Shown here piece by piece: positions 48,501-55,450 of a DNA stretch of 64,000 nucleotides. The notes beneath the pieces are model-generated. The model did no database searches and was not told the origin of the DNA. It worked only from the letters and a program-made list of their open reading frames with translations. Location: contig NZ_QUFB01000003.1 of assembly GCF_003478335.1 (NCBI RefSeq), positions 1 to 64,000 on the forward strand, given 5' to 3'. The first letter of the stretch is position 1; each line of letters begins with the position of its first letter. This stretch comes from Clostridium sp. AM49-4BH (GTDB lineage: Bacteria; Bacillota; Clostridia; Lachnospirales; Lachnospiraceae). Position numbers and translations under genes: made by a program.

Positions 48501-48708
48501 TCTGTGCCTTAAAATCCGCTGATATCGTTTTCAACGCTGTTTTCGAAACCGATTTCTTATTTGTGTCCCTCTCTGCTGTCTGATTGACTTGCTTTTCTAC
48601 GCGGGTTTCAGCTTTTGCTCCTACCGTACCCGGAACCAAGCTAAAAATCATGGCTGCAGAAAGTACTAAGCTTGTCAATTGTTTGTGACGCTTCTTAAAT
48701 TTCTCCAT
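45544..48708 (-). CDS. CotH-kinase-domain surface protein
   Basis: 1054 aa from the ATG at 48708 (GGAGGAAGC upstream). Modules: signal peptide (1-33), a beta-sandwich CBM6/35-like domain (60-215), a CotH domain (about 220-650) with IRGRGNSTW, KKPYKIKLDKK, KHWVLIANYYDNSLVRNRL and WGPLWDFD, an InlB-type repeat (about 670-735), two Big_2-like domains, a Pro/Thr linker and a BspA-type LRR with a lysine-rich end. CotH proteins are atypical secreted protein kinases in spore coats, and dockerin-bearing relatives occur in cellulosome producers. No dockerin is seen here. Phosphorylation of an extracellular protein is possible but not shown. Confidence 0.85.
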   Translation of the reverse strand: MEKFKKRHKQLTSLVLSAAMIFSLVPGTVGAKAETRVEKQVNQTAERDTNKKSVSKTALKTISADFKAQKFAELYEEGGLSCTTEGITFDTETAADNLLLTGKNKVVSGAAITLKNTLDFGTDKVQRIQIDALAKKATKTYMEVYLDDAVTPTVRVRIPNQPKTDNWTRTKVYSYEFAENEKLTGKHTVRVQLQDETTAADKKTSVLLRSIQFVQESIPTVSFDIDESLGSISEMNGDSSHNTECYGKMNIDVPEGYAAEYGKDPEAAAKKTAGSYDMEYIRGRGNSTWTVPKKPYKIKLDKKADLFGMGKNKHWVLIANYYDNSLVRNRLTYYLGRKLGMEYTPECVPVDVIMNHEYLGSYLLCEQIRLDENRVDENNLEKADKGADVSGGYLLSMEPNEETDNVIKTTYNSYLIESPETGACQSQAKAYIENYMKKTEDAIYGDDFKNEDGTSYQDLMDVKSAIAYYWMQEVSMNGDAFISTSTYLYKKQDTADAKGKLYWGPLWDFDYVAWSSNDYSEEEDSYSGFVTQRTWFNRLMEDPEFAQQVKEYWVTLAGALEDAIADGGILDRYAQELAVSADNNFNKWGFNDFSDDGYDDNYNSATGKLSYAQEIQRLKTWIADRVDWIDNNLDTIAPKPVTLTYMVDGEVYKKVTTTSTKENDIPSAPTKEGYIFTGWYYDKDDFSVRQQKGDIFTEDTTLTAQWEDESKLVKPTKIALERSEIYVPEWHDFHINYGVAPYNANTANVTLTSSDNTVVRLQESDYEDSDYIESDSRDWMAVKAGTATITISAGNGVSAKLVVHVIPISEYFENEEAYTAKDFTLDQNDIVLKVGQEKKLNLKPDRNEVYASFYWTSSDDDIVELLGGGLIHAKKAGTAYILVTMNGMDKAKVCRVVVQDGTAVKPTPAPTKTPGKVVPLPQEKTEIIQVGNVRYKQLSANTVKMTGIKKDVKKVTVPATIKYKGKTYKVTEVASGALRGKKKLQTVVIGKNVTKIGANAFSKCKKLKKVQITSKKLKKVTKKSFAGIAKKVVIKVPKSKKKAYKKWLKSKKVA

Positions 48709-48901
48709 ATGCTTCCTCCATTTCTTAATAATATACACTCAAGATTCTGAGAGTACATAATGCAGTGCTGATATCCTATGCCGGTTATTTTGAATAGGAC
48801 TCTTCCCCCTTCGTAAACCAGCGTCACCCATCAGGCGACAAAACATGTTAGCACCATTTTCCCTACGTTTACATTGTAACACAACCCCAAATTCTAATAA
48901 A

Positions 48902-48990
48902 TGACATTTTTATTACAATGACATATTTTTGCCACAATTTTATCAAATTTTTGTCAAATTGCAACGCATTTGTCATTTCAAAAATTGTCA
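48902..48990. promoter_or_regulatory. cluster of TGTCA/TGACA half-sites between cotH-like and PH-domain genes
   Basis: TGACA at 48902 and 48919, TGTCA at 48952, 48971 and 48986, several within TTTGTCA(T/A). The last one is part of the -35 of the plus-strand promoter. Five sites in 90 bp in a divergent intergenic region suggest a regulator-binding array. Confidence 0.35.
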
Positions 48991-49013
48991 TGCATCTCTT
49001 GTTCTGCTATACT
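48985..49013 (+). promoter_or_regulatory. promoter of the PH-domain gene pair
   Basis: TTGTCA (48985-48990), 17 bp, TATACT (49008-49013), about 75 bp before the ATG at 49091. An AAGGGAGGG site at 49030 in the leader has no start codon at usable distance. Confidence 0.65.
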
Positions 49014-49090
49014 TGAGATAATACGCGTTAAGGGAGGGCGTATCACGGAAAAGCATTTACAGAGAGCAAGAGAAAGGATTGAAAATTTTT

Positions 49091-49591
49091 ATGAAATTAG
49101 AAAAGTTAAACAAAAAAGCATTATACTGCATGTATTTGGTCACCTCTATCGTTTGTGTGGTCATTGCCGCCGTTCTGGGAGTCATTGTCTTCTTTACCAG
49201 AACTGAAGCTTTCACTTCCAATAAAACAGTCATTGGATGGGTTACTATCATCTGTGCCATTATTATGATACTCGAGATCATTGAAACGATCGTATCCCCA
49301 CTTTTTCGCTACCAGCGTTATGCTTACGGATTGACCGATGAAGAAGTACAGATCAAGGAAGGCTACCTCTTCTTAACACATACGATCGTGCCGATCAGCC
49401 GCCTTCATAAAATCGAAATTTCTTCCGGTCCGCTTGACCGCCTGTTTGGCCTTGCCAAAGTTGAAATCACTACTGCCGGCGGAGACGTAACGATCAAATT
49501 TCTTGAAAAAGATAAAGCAGAACATATTGCTGACAGCTTGAAACAGCGCATTAACGAAATCGTAGAGGAGGAACGTGCTAATGGACAATAA
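49091..49591 (+). CDS. bacterial PH-domain membrane protein (YdbS-like)
   Basis: 166 aa with two membrane helices (about 12-35 and 45-70), then a bPH_2 domain (YRYQRYAYGLTDEEVQIKEGYLFLTHTIVPISRLHKIEISSGPLDRLFGLAKVEITTAGG). The ATG at 49091 is chosen over a TTG at 49079. It overlaps the start of the next gene, the usual ydbS-ydbT arrangement. The family is linked to envelope homeostasis and, in Bacillus, bacteriocin tolerance; the mechanism is not settled. Confidence 0.85.
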   Translation: MKLEKLNKKALYCMYLVTSIVCVVIAAVLGVIVFFTRTEAFTSNKTVIGWVTIICAIIMILEIIETIVSPLFRYQRYAYGLTDEEVQIKEGYLFLTHTIVPISRLHKIEISSGPLDRLFGLAKVEITTAGGDVTIKFLEKDKAEHIADSLKQRINEIVEEERANGQ

Positions 49592-51332
49592 GTTTCGAAA
49601 TCACCCGTCTCTAATGTTAGAGCAGCTTGGTGTATTCGGTGTCATTATTATCACATTTTTAATATCCTCCCTGGATGATCTTGACGAAATACTGGGCGAT
49701 ATCAAAAATTCTGATAGCACCACACTGCTTATCGTCATATTAGTAATCCTTGCTGTGATACTATTTCGACTGGCAGTTAACACCATTGTTTGGTATAAGA
49801 CTTGGATCACGGTAGATGAAACCAGTATCACGATTACGAAAAATACCATTTTTCGTTCTGTAAATACGATTGGCCTGCGCAATATTTCCAATATCAACAT
49901 CGAGCGTAATCTATTGGAACGCATTCTCGGCACCAGTACGGTTAAGATCGATACCGAAAGCCGAAGTACCGCCGATACTACAGACGTCACCATTTTGCTT
50001 CGCAAAGACAAAGCCGAGGCACTTAGAGAGAGACTCTTAGCGGGGGCAACCGCTGCCAAACATACGCAAACTATAGCTGCCAACGAACAGCTTGATGGAA
50101 CCGCAGGGGCTGCTGCTTCTGTCCCAAATAACGGTCAGACGAGCGATCCTACTTCCGTCCAAAACGACGGTCAGATAAGTGATCCTACTTCTGTCCCAAA
50201 TAACGATCAGATAAGCAGAGCCACTTCCGTCCAAAATAGTGGGCAGATGAGTACTGTTTCTTCTGTCCCAGATAACGGACAAGTAACCTCAGCAAATGCT
50301 GCTCCAAACAGCAGACAGGTATTATCCGAAGTAGCTTACAATACCAAGCAAGTGCTTACCCACTGTGTTTACAGTGCTTCTATTATAAGTCTGCTCGTAT
50401 GCCTTGCCGCTCTGATCGCCATTATTGCTTTTTTCTTAAAAATGGTTGTTTTCGGCAATCACAGCATCGGTTCCTTGATCCAAATGATCCCAACTGCATT
50501 AGGTGGAATCGTTGTCATTGGCTCCTTTGTCTATGCAGCACTGCGTAGTCTGATCGGTGATTTCTTCCGCTATTACAGCTTCCGGATCAAACGTATGCCG
50601 GATCATCTGCATATGGAATTTGGTCTGTTCAAACGCACCAGCTATGAAATTCCAATCAAACGCATCAGTTCGATCATCGTACAGCGTCCGGTATTTAGCC
50701 GTATTTCAAAGCGATGCTTTGTCGATATTATAAATATCGGTATGGGCGATGAAAAAGAAGAAAACACGCGTTTACTGCTCTCTATCCCAGAGAAACACTT
50801 ACCTGAATTACTGCATCGTCTGCTTCCGGAATTCGATGCTTATTTCACCGAAAGTGATACTGCACCGATCCGTCCACCGAAAGCGATCTGGTGGAAAAAG
50901 ATCATCGATTCTGCCAAACTGCTTGTATTTTTAGCAATTGGGTGGACTCTTATGATTACAGTCTTTGGCGTAACCGGTCTACCGGCAGTCCTGGGCTGTA
51001 TCGGCTCTTTCGTGCTAGCAATGTTGATATATCTGATCGGCTGTTATGGCACTTACAAAGCCAACAAATTGCAGCTTCGTGAGAATTACATTGCAATAAC
51101 AAACGGAATGTTTGCTTCCTCTACACAATTTATTGATTATCACAAAATACAATATATAGAATTGCAGCAGACTCCGGTAGAACGCCTGCTGCATCTCCAG
51201 CACGGGATCGTCTATATCCTCGCCGGAGCGATGAATAGCTTTACCGGCATTCCATGCTTTGCAAAGGAACAGATTGATCCTATCGTACAGCTCTTCTTGG
51301 AAGATAGCTGCAACCGCAGAAAAAAATCATAG
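49581..51332 (+). CDS. multi-PH-domain membrane protein (YdbT-like) with repeat linker
   Basis: 583 aa from the ATG at 49581 (GAGGAACG upstream), overlapping the previous gene by 11 bp. There are three bPH_2 domains, each after a pair of membrane helices: about 60-155, 335-415 and 480-570 (YAITNGMFASSTQFIDYHKIQYIELQQTPVERLLHLQHG). Between the first and second lies an unusual insert (about 180-250) of 12-residue tandem repeats of the form SVPNNGQTSDPT. Works with the YdbS-like partner in the membrane. The insert is not part of the usual family architecture. Confidence 0.85.
   Translation: MDNKFRNHPSLMLEQLGVFGVIIITFLISSLDDLDEILGDIKNSDSTTLLIVILVILAVILFRLAVNTIVWYKTWITVDETSITITKNTIFRSVNTIGLRNISNINIERNLLERILGTSTVKIDTESRSTADTTDVTILLRKDKAEALRERLLAGATAAKHTQTIAANEQLDGTAGAAASVPNNGQTSDPTSVQNDGQISDPTSVPNNDQISRATSVQNSGQMSTVSSVPDNGQVTSANAAPNSRQVLSEVAYNTKQVLTHCVYSASIISLLVCLAALIAIIAFFLKMVVFGNHSIGSLIQMIPTALGGIVVIGSFVYAALRSLIGDFFRYYSFRIKRMPDHLHMEFGLFKRTSYEIPIKRISSIIVQRPVFSRISKRCFVDIINIGMGDEKEENTRLLLSIPEKHLPELLHRLLPEFDAYFTESDTAPIRPPKAIWWKKIIDSAKLLVFLAIGWTLMITVFGVTGLPAVLGCIGSFVLAMLIYLIGCYGTYKANKLQLRENYIAITNGMFASSTQFIDYHKIQYIELQQTPVERLLHLQHGIVYILAGAMNSFTGIPCFAKEQIDPIVQLFLEDSCNRRKKS
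50118..50309 (+). repeat. 36-bp in-frame tandem repeats in the YdbT-like gene
   Basis: Units start at 50118, 50154, 50190, 50226, 50262 and 50298 (partial), encoding SVPNNGQ/SVQNDGQ-type 12-mers followed by variable S/T/D residues. Alternating P and Q at the third position points to an older 72-bp duplication. Confidence 0.8.
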
Positions 51333-51337
51333 TAACG

Positions 51338-51438
51338 CTAACTTCACATACCAAACCTTACTGACAGCCTACATATTGCTTATTATGTCAGTAATAAGCA
51401 ATATATGGCTGGATAGTAGTTGAGAAATACGAAGTTAG
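51338..51438. mobile_element. 101-bp miniature derivative of the palindromic element
   Basis: Ends CTAACTTC/GAAGTTAG. The inside contains TATTGCTTATTA-TGTCAG-TAATAAGCAATA, the dyad block also present near both ends of the full elements. It occupies the space between the YdbT-like gene and the glycosylase gene. Confidence 0.6.
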
Positions 51439-51482
51439 AATAGAAAATTAAAAGCCGTGGATACAGAAAGGAGAGGTTCGCC

Positions 51483-51971
51483 TTGGAATATACTCACGTT
51501 GTACATGAATTTGCCCCTGTATACGATGCAGATTCTACCGTATTGATCTTAGGATCCTTTCCATCGGTAAAATCAAGAGAACAGCAATTTTATTACGGGC
51601 ATCCGCGCAACCGCTTTTGGAAAGTGATCGCTGAATTATGCAATGAGCCTGTCCCGGAAAGTATCGCGGACAAAAAGGCTCTATTGCACAGACACCATAT
51701 CGCACTCTGGGACGTGATCGCCGAGTGCGATATCAAAGGGTCTAGTGACAGTTCTATTCGGAATGTGATCCCCAATGATATTCCTAAGATCATAACCCGC
51801 TCCTCCATAACCGCTGTCTATGCCAATGGACGCAAAGCATACGACCTATACCAAAAATATGTGTATGATAATACGGGGCTGCCAATCGCACTACTACCAT
51901 CGACCAGCCCCGCTAATGCAGCTTGCTCTTTTACACAGTTACTAAATACTTGGAACCGTATTCTAAACTAA
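51483..51971 (+). CDS. DNA-deoxyinosine glycosylase (uracil-DNA glycosylase superfamily)
   Basis: 162 aa. The start is TTG at 51483, supported by GGAGAGG 8 nt upstream. The hypoxanthine-DNA glycosylase signature is seen: VLILGSFPSVKSREQQFYYGHPRNRFW near residues 20-46 and LLPSTSPANAA near the C-terminus (the family S-T-S-P-A-N motif). The enzyme removes deaminated adenine (hypoxanthine), or in relatives uracil, from DNA, starting base-excision repair. Single gene with the miniature repeat upstream. Family-level assignment is firm; substrate choice within the superfamily is less so. Confidence 0.85.
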   Translation: MEYTHVVHEFAPVYDADSTVLILGSFPSVKSREQQFYYGHPRNRFWKVIAELCNEPVPESIADKKALLHRHHIALWDVIAECDIKGSSDSSIRNVIPNDIPKIITRSSITAVYANGRKAYDLYQKYVYDNTGLPIALLPSTSPANAACSFTQLLNTWNRILN

Positions 51972-52149
51972 TCTAACTTTTTATTCACTGTTTCGATTTA
52001 TTCCATCCCATACCCCTTTCTGATGCAGCAAATATCTGCCATCGAAAATATTCATCATTGCTATTACTACATGTATACAAGCATATTGGCTTACACTTTT
52101 CTTGCATTCTTTTTTACAATTTCTTTGGCACTTTTGACGGTTCTATTGA

Positions 52150-52177
52150 TTGTGACGGCAATCTGGTTTATTATAAT
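52150..52177 (+). promoter_or_regulatory. promoter of the alpha/beta hydrolase gene
   Basis: TTGTGA (52150-52155), 16 bp, TATAAT (52172-52177), about 30 bp upstream of the ATG at 52212. Nothing else is seen in 51972-52149. Confidence 0.55.
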
Positions 52178-52211
52178 AGCTAGAACATTTTGAAAAGGAT
52201 ACATAATACAT

Positions 52212-53111
52212 ATGAGTAATTATATTGAAACTGCATTCATGCAGCAGCGAACAGATTTCATGAAAACATTGCCGGATCGCCGTAAGCGTTTTTCCATCCC
52301 CGACGGCGTGGACATGTATCTTGATATCGAATATGTGAACGATCAGAACGAAGCACACCGATTGGATGTATTTCGACCTTCTGAATCGCCGGACAAAGAG
52401 CTTCCGATCATTTTCAATGTGCATGGCGGCGGCCTGATCATGGGATGCAAAGAGTTCAACCGTTACTTTTGTGCCAGATTATGCAAACTTGGCTATGTCG
52501 TGTTTAGCATCGAATACCGTCTCGTCCCGGAATATACCTTCTATCATCAGTGCACGGATTTCTTTCAGGCGCTGCGGTATGTTCAAGACTACGGTAATCT
52601 TTATTATGGTAAAACTGACGAGATCTATGGTGTCGGAGACAGCGGGGGAGCCATGTTATTAACCTACTGTGCTGCCATGCAGAACAACGCCGAAATGGCT
52701 GCTGCCGCGCAAGTGTCTGTATGCCCTGCACCACTTCAGGCACTGGGGCTGATCAGCGGTATGTTTTACACCAACCGCTTTGACCAGATTGGCTTGTCTT
52801 TACCAAAATATTTATATGGCACGGATTATAAACAAAGTGATTTTGCGCCGTATGTGAATCCAACCTATCAGAAATTAGTACAAGCACTGCCGCCTTGTCT
52901 GCTGGTAACAAGTAAGAACGATAATTTACATCATTACACCACGAAGTTTGAGAAGGCATTGACAAAATACAATATGCCACACCGCCTGCTTGACTTTCCA
53001 AAAAACAAACAACTTACACACGCTTTTAGTGTATTTGAACCTTTCCTGCCGGAAAGCACGCAGACGATTCAGGCAATTGCAGAGTATTTTGCCGAAATAC
53101 ATGAGCAGTGA
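52212..53111 (+). CDS. alpha/beta hydrolase, HSL/acetyl-esterase-like
   Basis: 299 aa, no signal peptide. Oxyanion-hole motif HGGG (71-74) and nucleophile elbow GVGDSGG (Ser144) match the hormone-sensitive-lipase-type esterases, and THAF near the C-terminus carries the likely catalytic His. Probably a cytoplasmic carboxylesterase, such as one deacetylating sugars or small esters; the substrate is unknown. It is followed 45 bp downstream by the chemoreceptor gene, which has its own ribosome site. Confidence 0.85.
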   Translation: MSNYIETAFMQQRTDFMKTLPDRRKRFSIPDGVDMYLDIEYVNDQNEAHRLDVFRPSESPDKELPIIFNVHGGGLIMGCKEFNRYFCARLCKLGYVVFSIEYRLVPEYTFYHQCTDFFQALRYVQDYGNLYYGKTDEIYGVGDSGGAMLLTYCAAMQNNAEMAAAAQVSVCPAPLQALGLISGMFYTNRFDQIGLSLPKYLYGTDYKQSDFAPYVNPTYQKLVQALPPCLLVTSKNDNLHHYTTKFEKALTKYNMPHRLLDFPKNKQLTHAFSVFEPFLPESTQTIQAIAEYFAEIHEQ

Positions 53112-53155
53112 ATCGCAAAATAACAATATATGAAAGAACTATGAGGTTAACGATT

Positions 53156-54621
53156 ATGAATTATGACGAAAACATTTTTAAGGAAAAGGCGAACCGCAAA
53201 GCACGCAAGATATGGCTGATCTTTGCGCTATTATTATCGGCTAATTACGGCAGTGACGTTGCTAACGGCCTTCAAAAAGCAGATTATTATATCATCTTTT
53301 TGATCCTGTGCTGGCTGCCGATCATCCTTGGCGAGATATTACTACGTGTCAAAGGGTTTACAACGGATATTTATAAGTATGATCTGGTGATCGGCTATGG
53401 TATCTTTTATACTTTTGTTGTAAGTACCACCGCTTCTCCCATCGCCTTTACTTATATCCTGCCGGTGACGAGCCTGCTGGTTCTCTACAAAAACAGGCGT
53501 TTCATGATAAATTGCGGCATTGCGAATTCCATCATTATTATCGGCAGTGCTGTATATCGTTACATGAACGGGTTTAATTCGGCTACAAATGTAAAAGACT
53601 ATCAATTACAATTATCCTGTATTATTTTATGTTATATCTGCTATGTCATGTCCATCAAGCACCTGAATGAGTCTGATGGTGCCATGACAGACAGCATCAA
53701 AGCGGATCTAACCCGTGTTATTACAACAGTAGAACAGGTGAAACAGGCAAGTAACTCCATTATGGATGGCGTCACGGTCGTTCGAGAACTTGCTTCAGAG
53801 AACACACACGGAGCCGGAATCGTTGCACGAAGCATGCAGCAAGTCGAAGAAAATAATCTTCACCTGACAGACACAACGGCTTCTTCCAATGAAATGACCG
53901 CCAAGATCAAGGCTCAGGTCAATCATGTTGCTTATTTGATTGAGAAAATGGTTCTGCTGACTGCCACTTCCGGCAAGCACACCGAAGTAAGTTCCAAAGA
54001 TCTTGACAGTCTCATTGACACAACGAACAATATGGCTGCACTATCACAGGAAATCGAAATGACTTTACAAGACTTCAAAAACGATTTTGCGATGGTAAAA
54101 GAGGAAACCGGAACGATCGAGGATATTTCCAGCCAAACTAACCTATTGGCATTAAACGCATCGATCGAGGCCGCCCGCGCCGGAGAAGCCGGTAAGGATT
54201 TGCCGTTGTCGCAGAACAGATCCGTACCCTCAGCACCGGTACAAAAGCTTCCTCCAGCAAGATCAGTCAGTCTTTGATGCATCTGGAAGAAACCTCTACC
54301 AAGATGATGCACACGATGGAAGAAACGTTATCATTGATCCGCATGACTCTCGACAAGGTAACAACCGCTGGTGCCAGCATTTCCAAAATATCCGAAGATA
54401 CCGCACAATTGGAAGAGAATATTCAGATCATTGATACGGCAATGAAAGATGTGGAACAATCCAATATCCAATTAGTCGACAACATGGATCAGGTATCCTC
54501 GATCATGACGAAAATGTCAAAACACATTTCCGATTCCAACGAGATCAGTCATCGTATGCTGAGCAAATATGATGAATCCGCCAATAATATCAATTCGATC
54601 GAACGGTCGTTGAATCTTTGA
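53156..54621 (+). CDS. methyl-accepting chemotaxis protein, frameshifted in this sequence
   Basis: The N-terminus has four to five membrane helices (about 18-165) instead of a periplasmic Cache domain. The signalling region has the hairpin-tip motif SSQTNLLALNASIEAARAGEAGK. Here the frame breaks: GGTAAGG/ATTTGCC (54196-54197) needs one G to read GKGFAVVAEQIRTLS. The second frame continues to LNL at 54621, giving 488 aa. As written, the first frame stops at 54277 after 33 foreign residues, and 54274-54621 would be an orphan coiled coil. The start at 53156 follows GAGGT. It is coupled to the PilZ gene by a TGATG overlap, so chemotaxis and c-di-GMP signalling are linked here. Confidence 0.88.
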
Positions 54622-55271
54622 TGTGTGAGCTTGGTATTGGTGGTTTTATGGGCGTTGAGGACTTACAGCCGGGCATGAAATTCACAGTGACTTTGGAGGA
54701 TTCTTCAAATTATCATGGCGATATAGTAGAACGCACCGAAAATACACTGACTGTTTCCTTGGACAATTTCCCACCAATCACTAAAACGACAGAGTGCGAA
54801 TTACAGGTAACCGTCGGCAATGTATTGTACCATTGGAAACGTGCACTGATCACGAAAGACTCGCAGATCATTATCGAGTCCCGACCTAAGATCAATAACC
54901 GCCGCAAATATCCTCGTGCAGATCTTTCCAACACCTGCAGCATCACTATTGCTAATACGTCCGCAGACGGCATCGCACCACTACCAATCGATGCCACAAT
55001 GGATAACATCAGCGCCAATGGATTTGCTTTTCTGACGAAGGATCCATTCTTTACAGATCACAAGGGGGCAGACATCCATGTTACGATCCATGATTTTGAT
55101 CTGCCAAATCATAATGAATTGACCGGACATGTCATCCGATGCTCGAATAACGAAGGGATGTATATTGTCGGCTGTCAAATGCCGGAGGACGATTTCTTCA
55201 TTCGCGATTACGTCAAACAGTTATTAGCAGAACAGGCTGATGACATATCACAAGTTGTCAGTGCGGAATAA
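54621..55271 (+). CDS. PilZ-domain protein (YcgR-like)
   Basis: 216 aa. An N-terminal beta domain (GMKFTVTLEDSSNYHGDIVERTENTLTVSLDNFPP) is followed by a PilZ domain with the c-di-GMP-binding motif RRKYPRADL (about 94-102) and the second motif NISANG. In YcgR-type proteins c-di-GMP binding alters motility. The ATG at 54621 overlaps the chemoreceptor stop; an alternative ATG at 54648 has a weak GGTGG site. No flagellar genes are in the window. The hairpin at 55329 follows. Confidence 0.85.
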   Translation: MCELGIGGFMGVEDLQPGMKFTVTLEDSSNYHGDIVERTENTLTVSLDNFPPITKTTECELQVTVGNVLYHWKRALITKDSQIIIESRPKINNRRKYPRADLSNTCSITIANTSADGIAPLPIDATMDNISANGFAFLTKDPFFTDHKGADIHVTIHDFDLPNHNELTGHVIRCSNNEGMYIVGCQMPEDDFFIRDYVKQLLAEQADDISQVVSAE

Positions 55272-55328
55272 GTGCTATCCGGCGCTAATGATAAACACGT
55301 TAGATATAATAATGCGCAAATAACCAAA

Positions 55329-55367
55329 AAGGGATCAACAAGACAATATCCGCCTTGTTGATCCCTT
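55329..55367. terminator. bidirectional terminator between PilZ and LRR genes
   Basis: AAGGGATCAACAAG pairs with CTTGTTGATCCCTT around 11 nt. On the minus strand TTTTTGG follows, fitting the LRR gene that ends at 55451. The plus strand lacks a long T run. Confidence 0.75.
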
Positions 55368-55450
55368 GATATCCAATGGTTTCAAATCAAATGGTGTAAG
55401 ATCCAGTCTTCGTAATTTTTTGCAATTGGTAAGTTTAAGCTTCTTCATAC

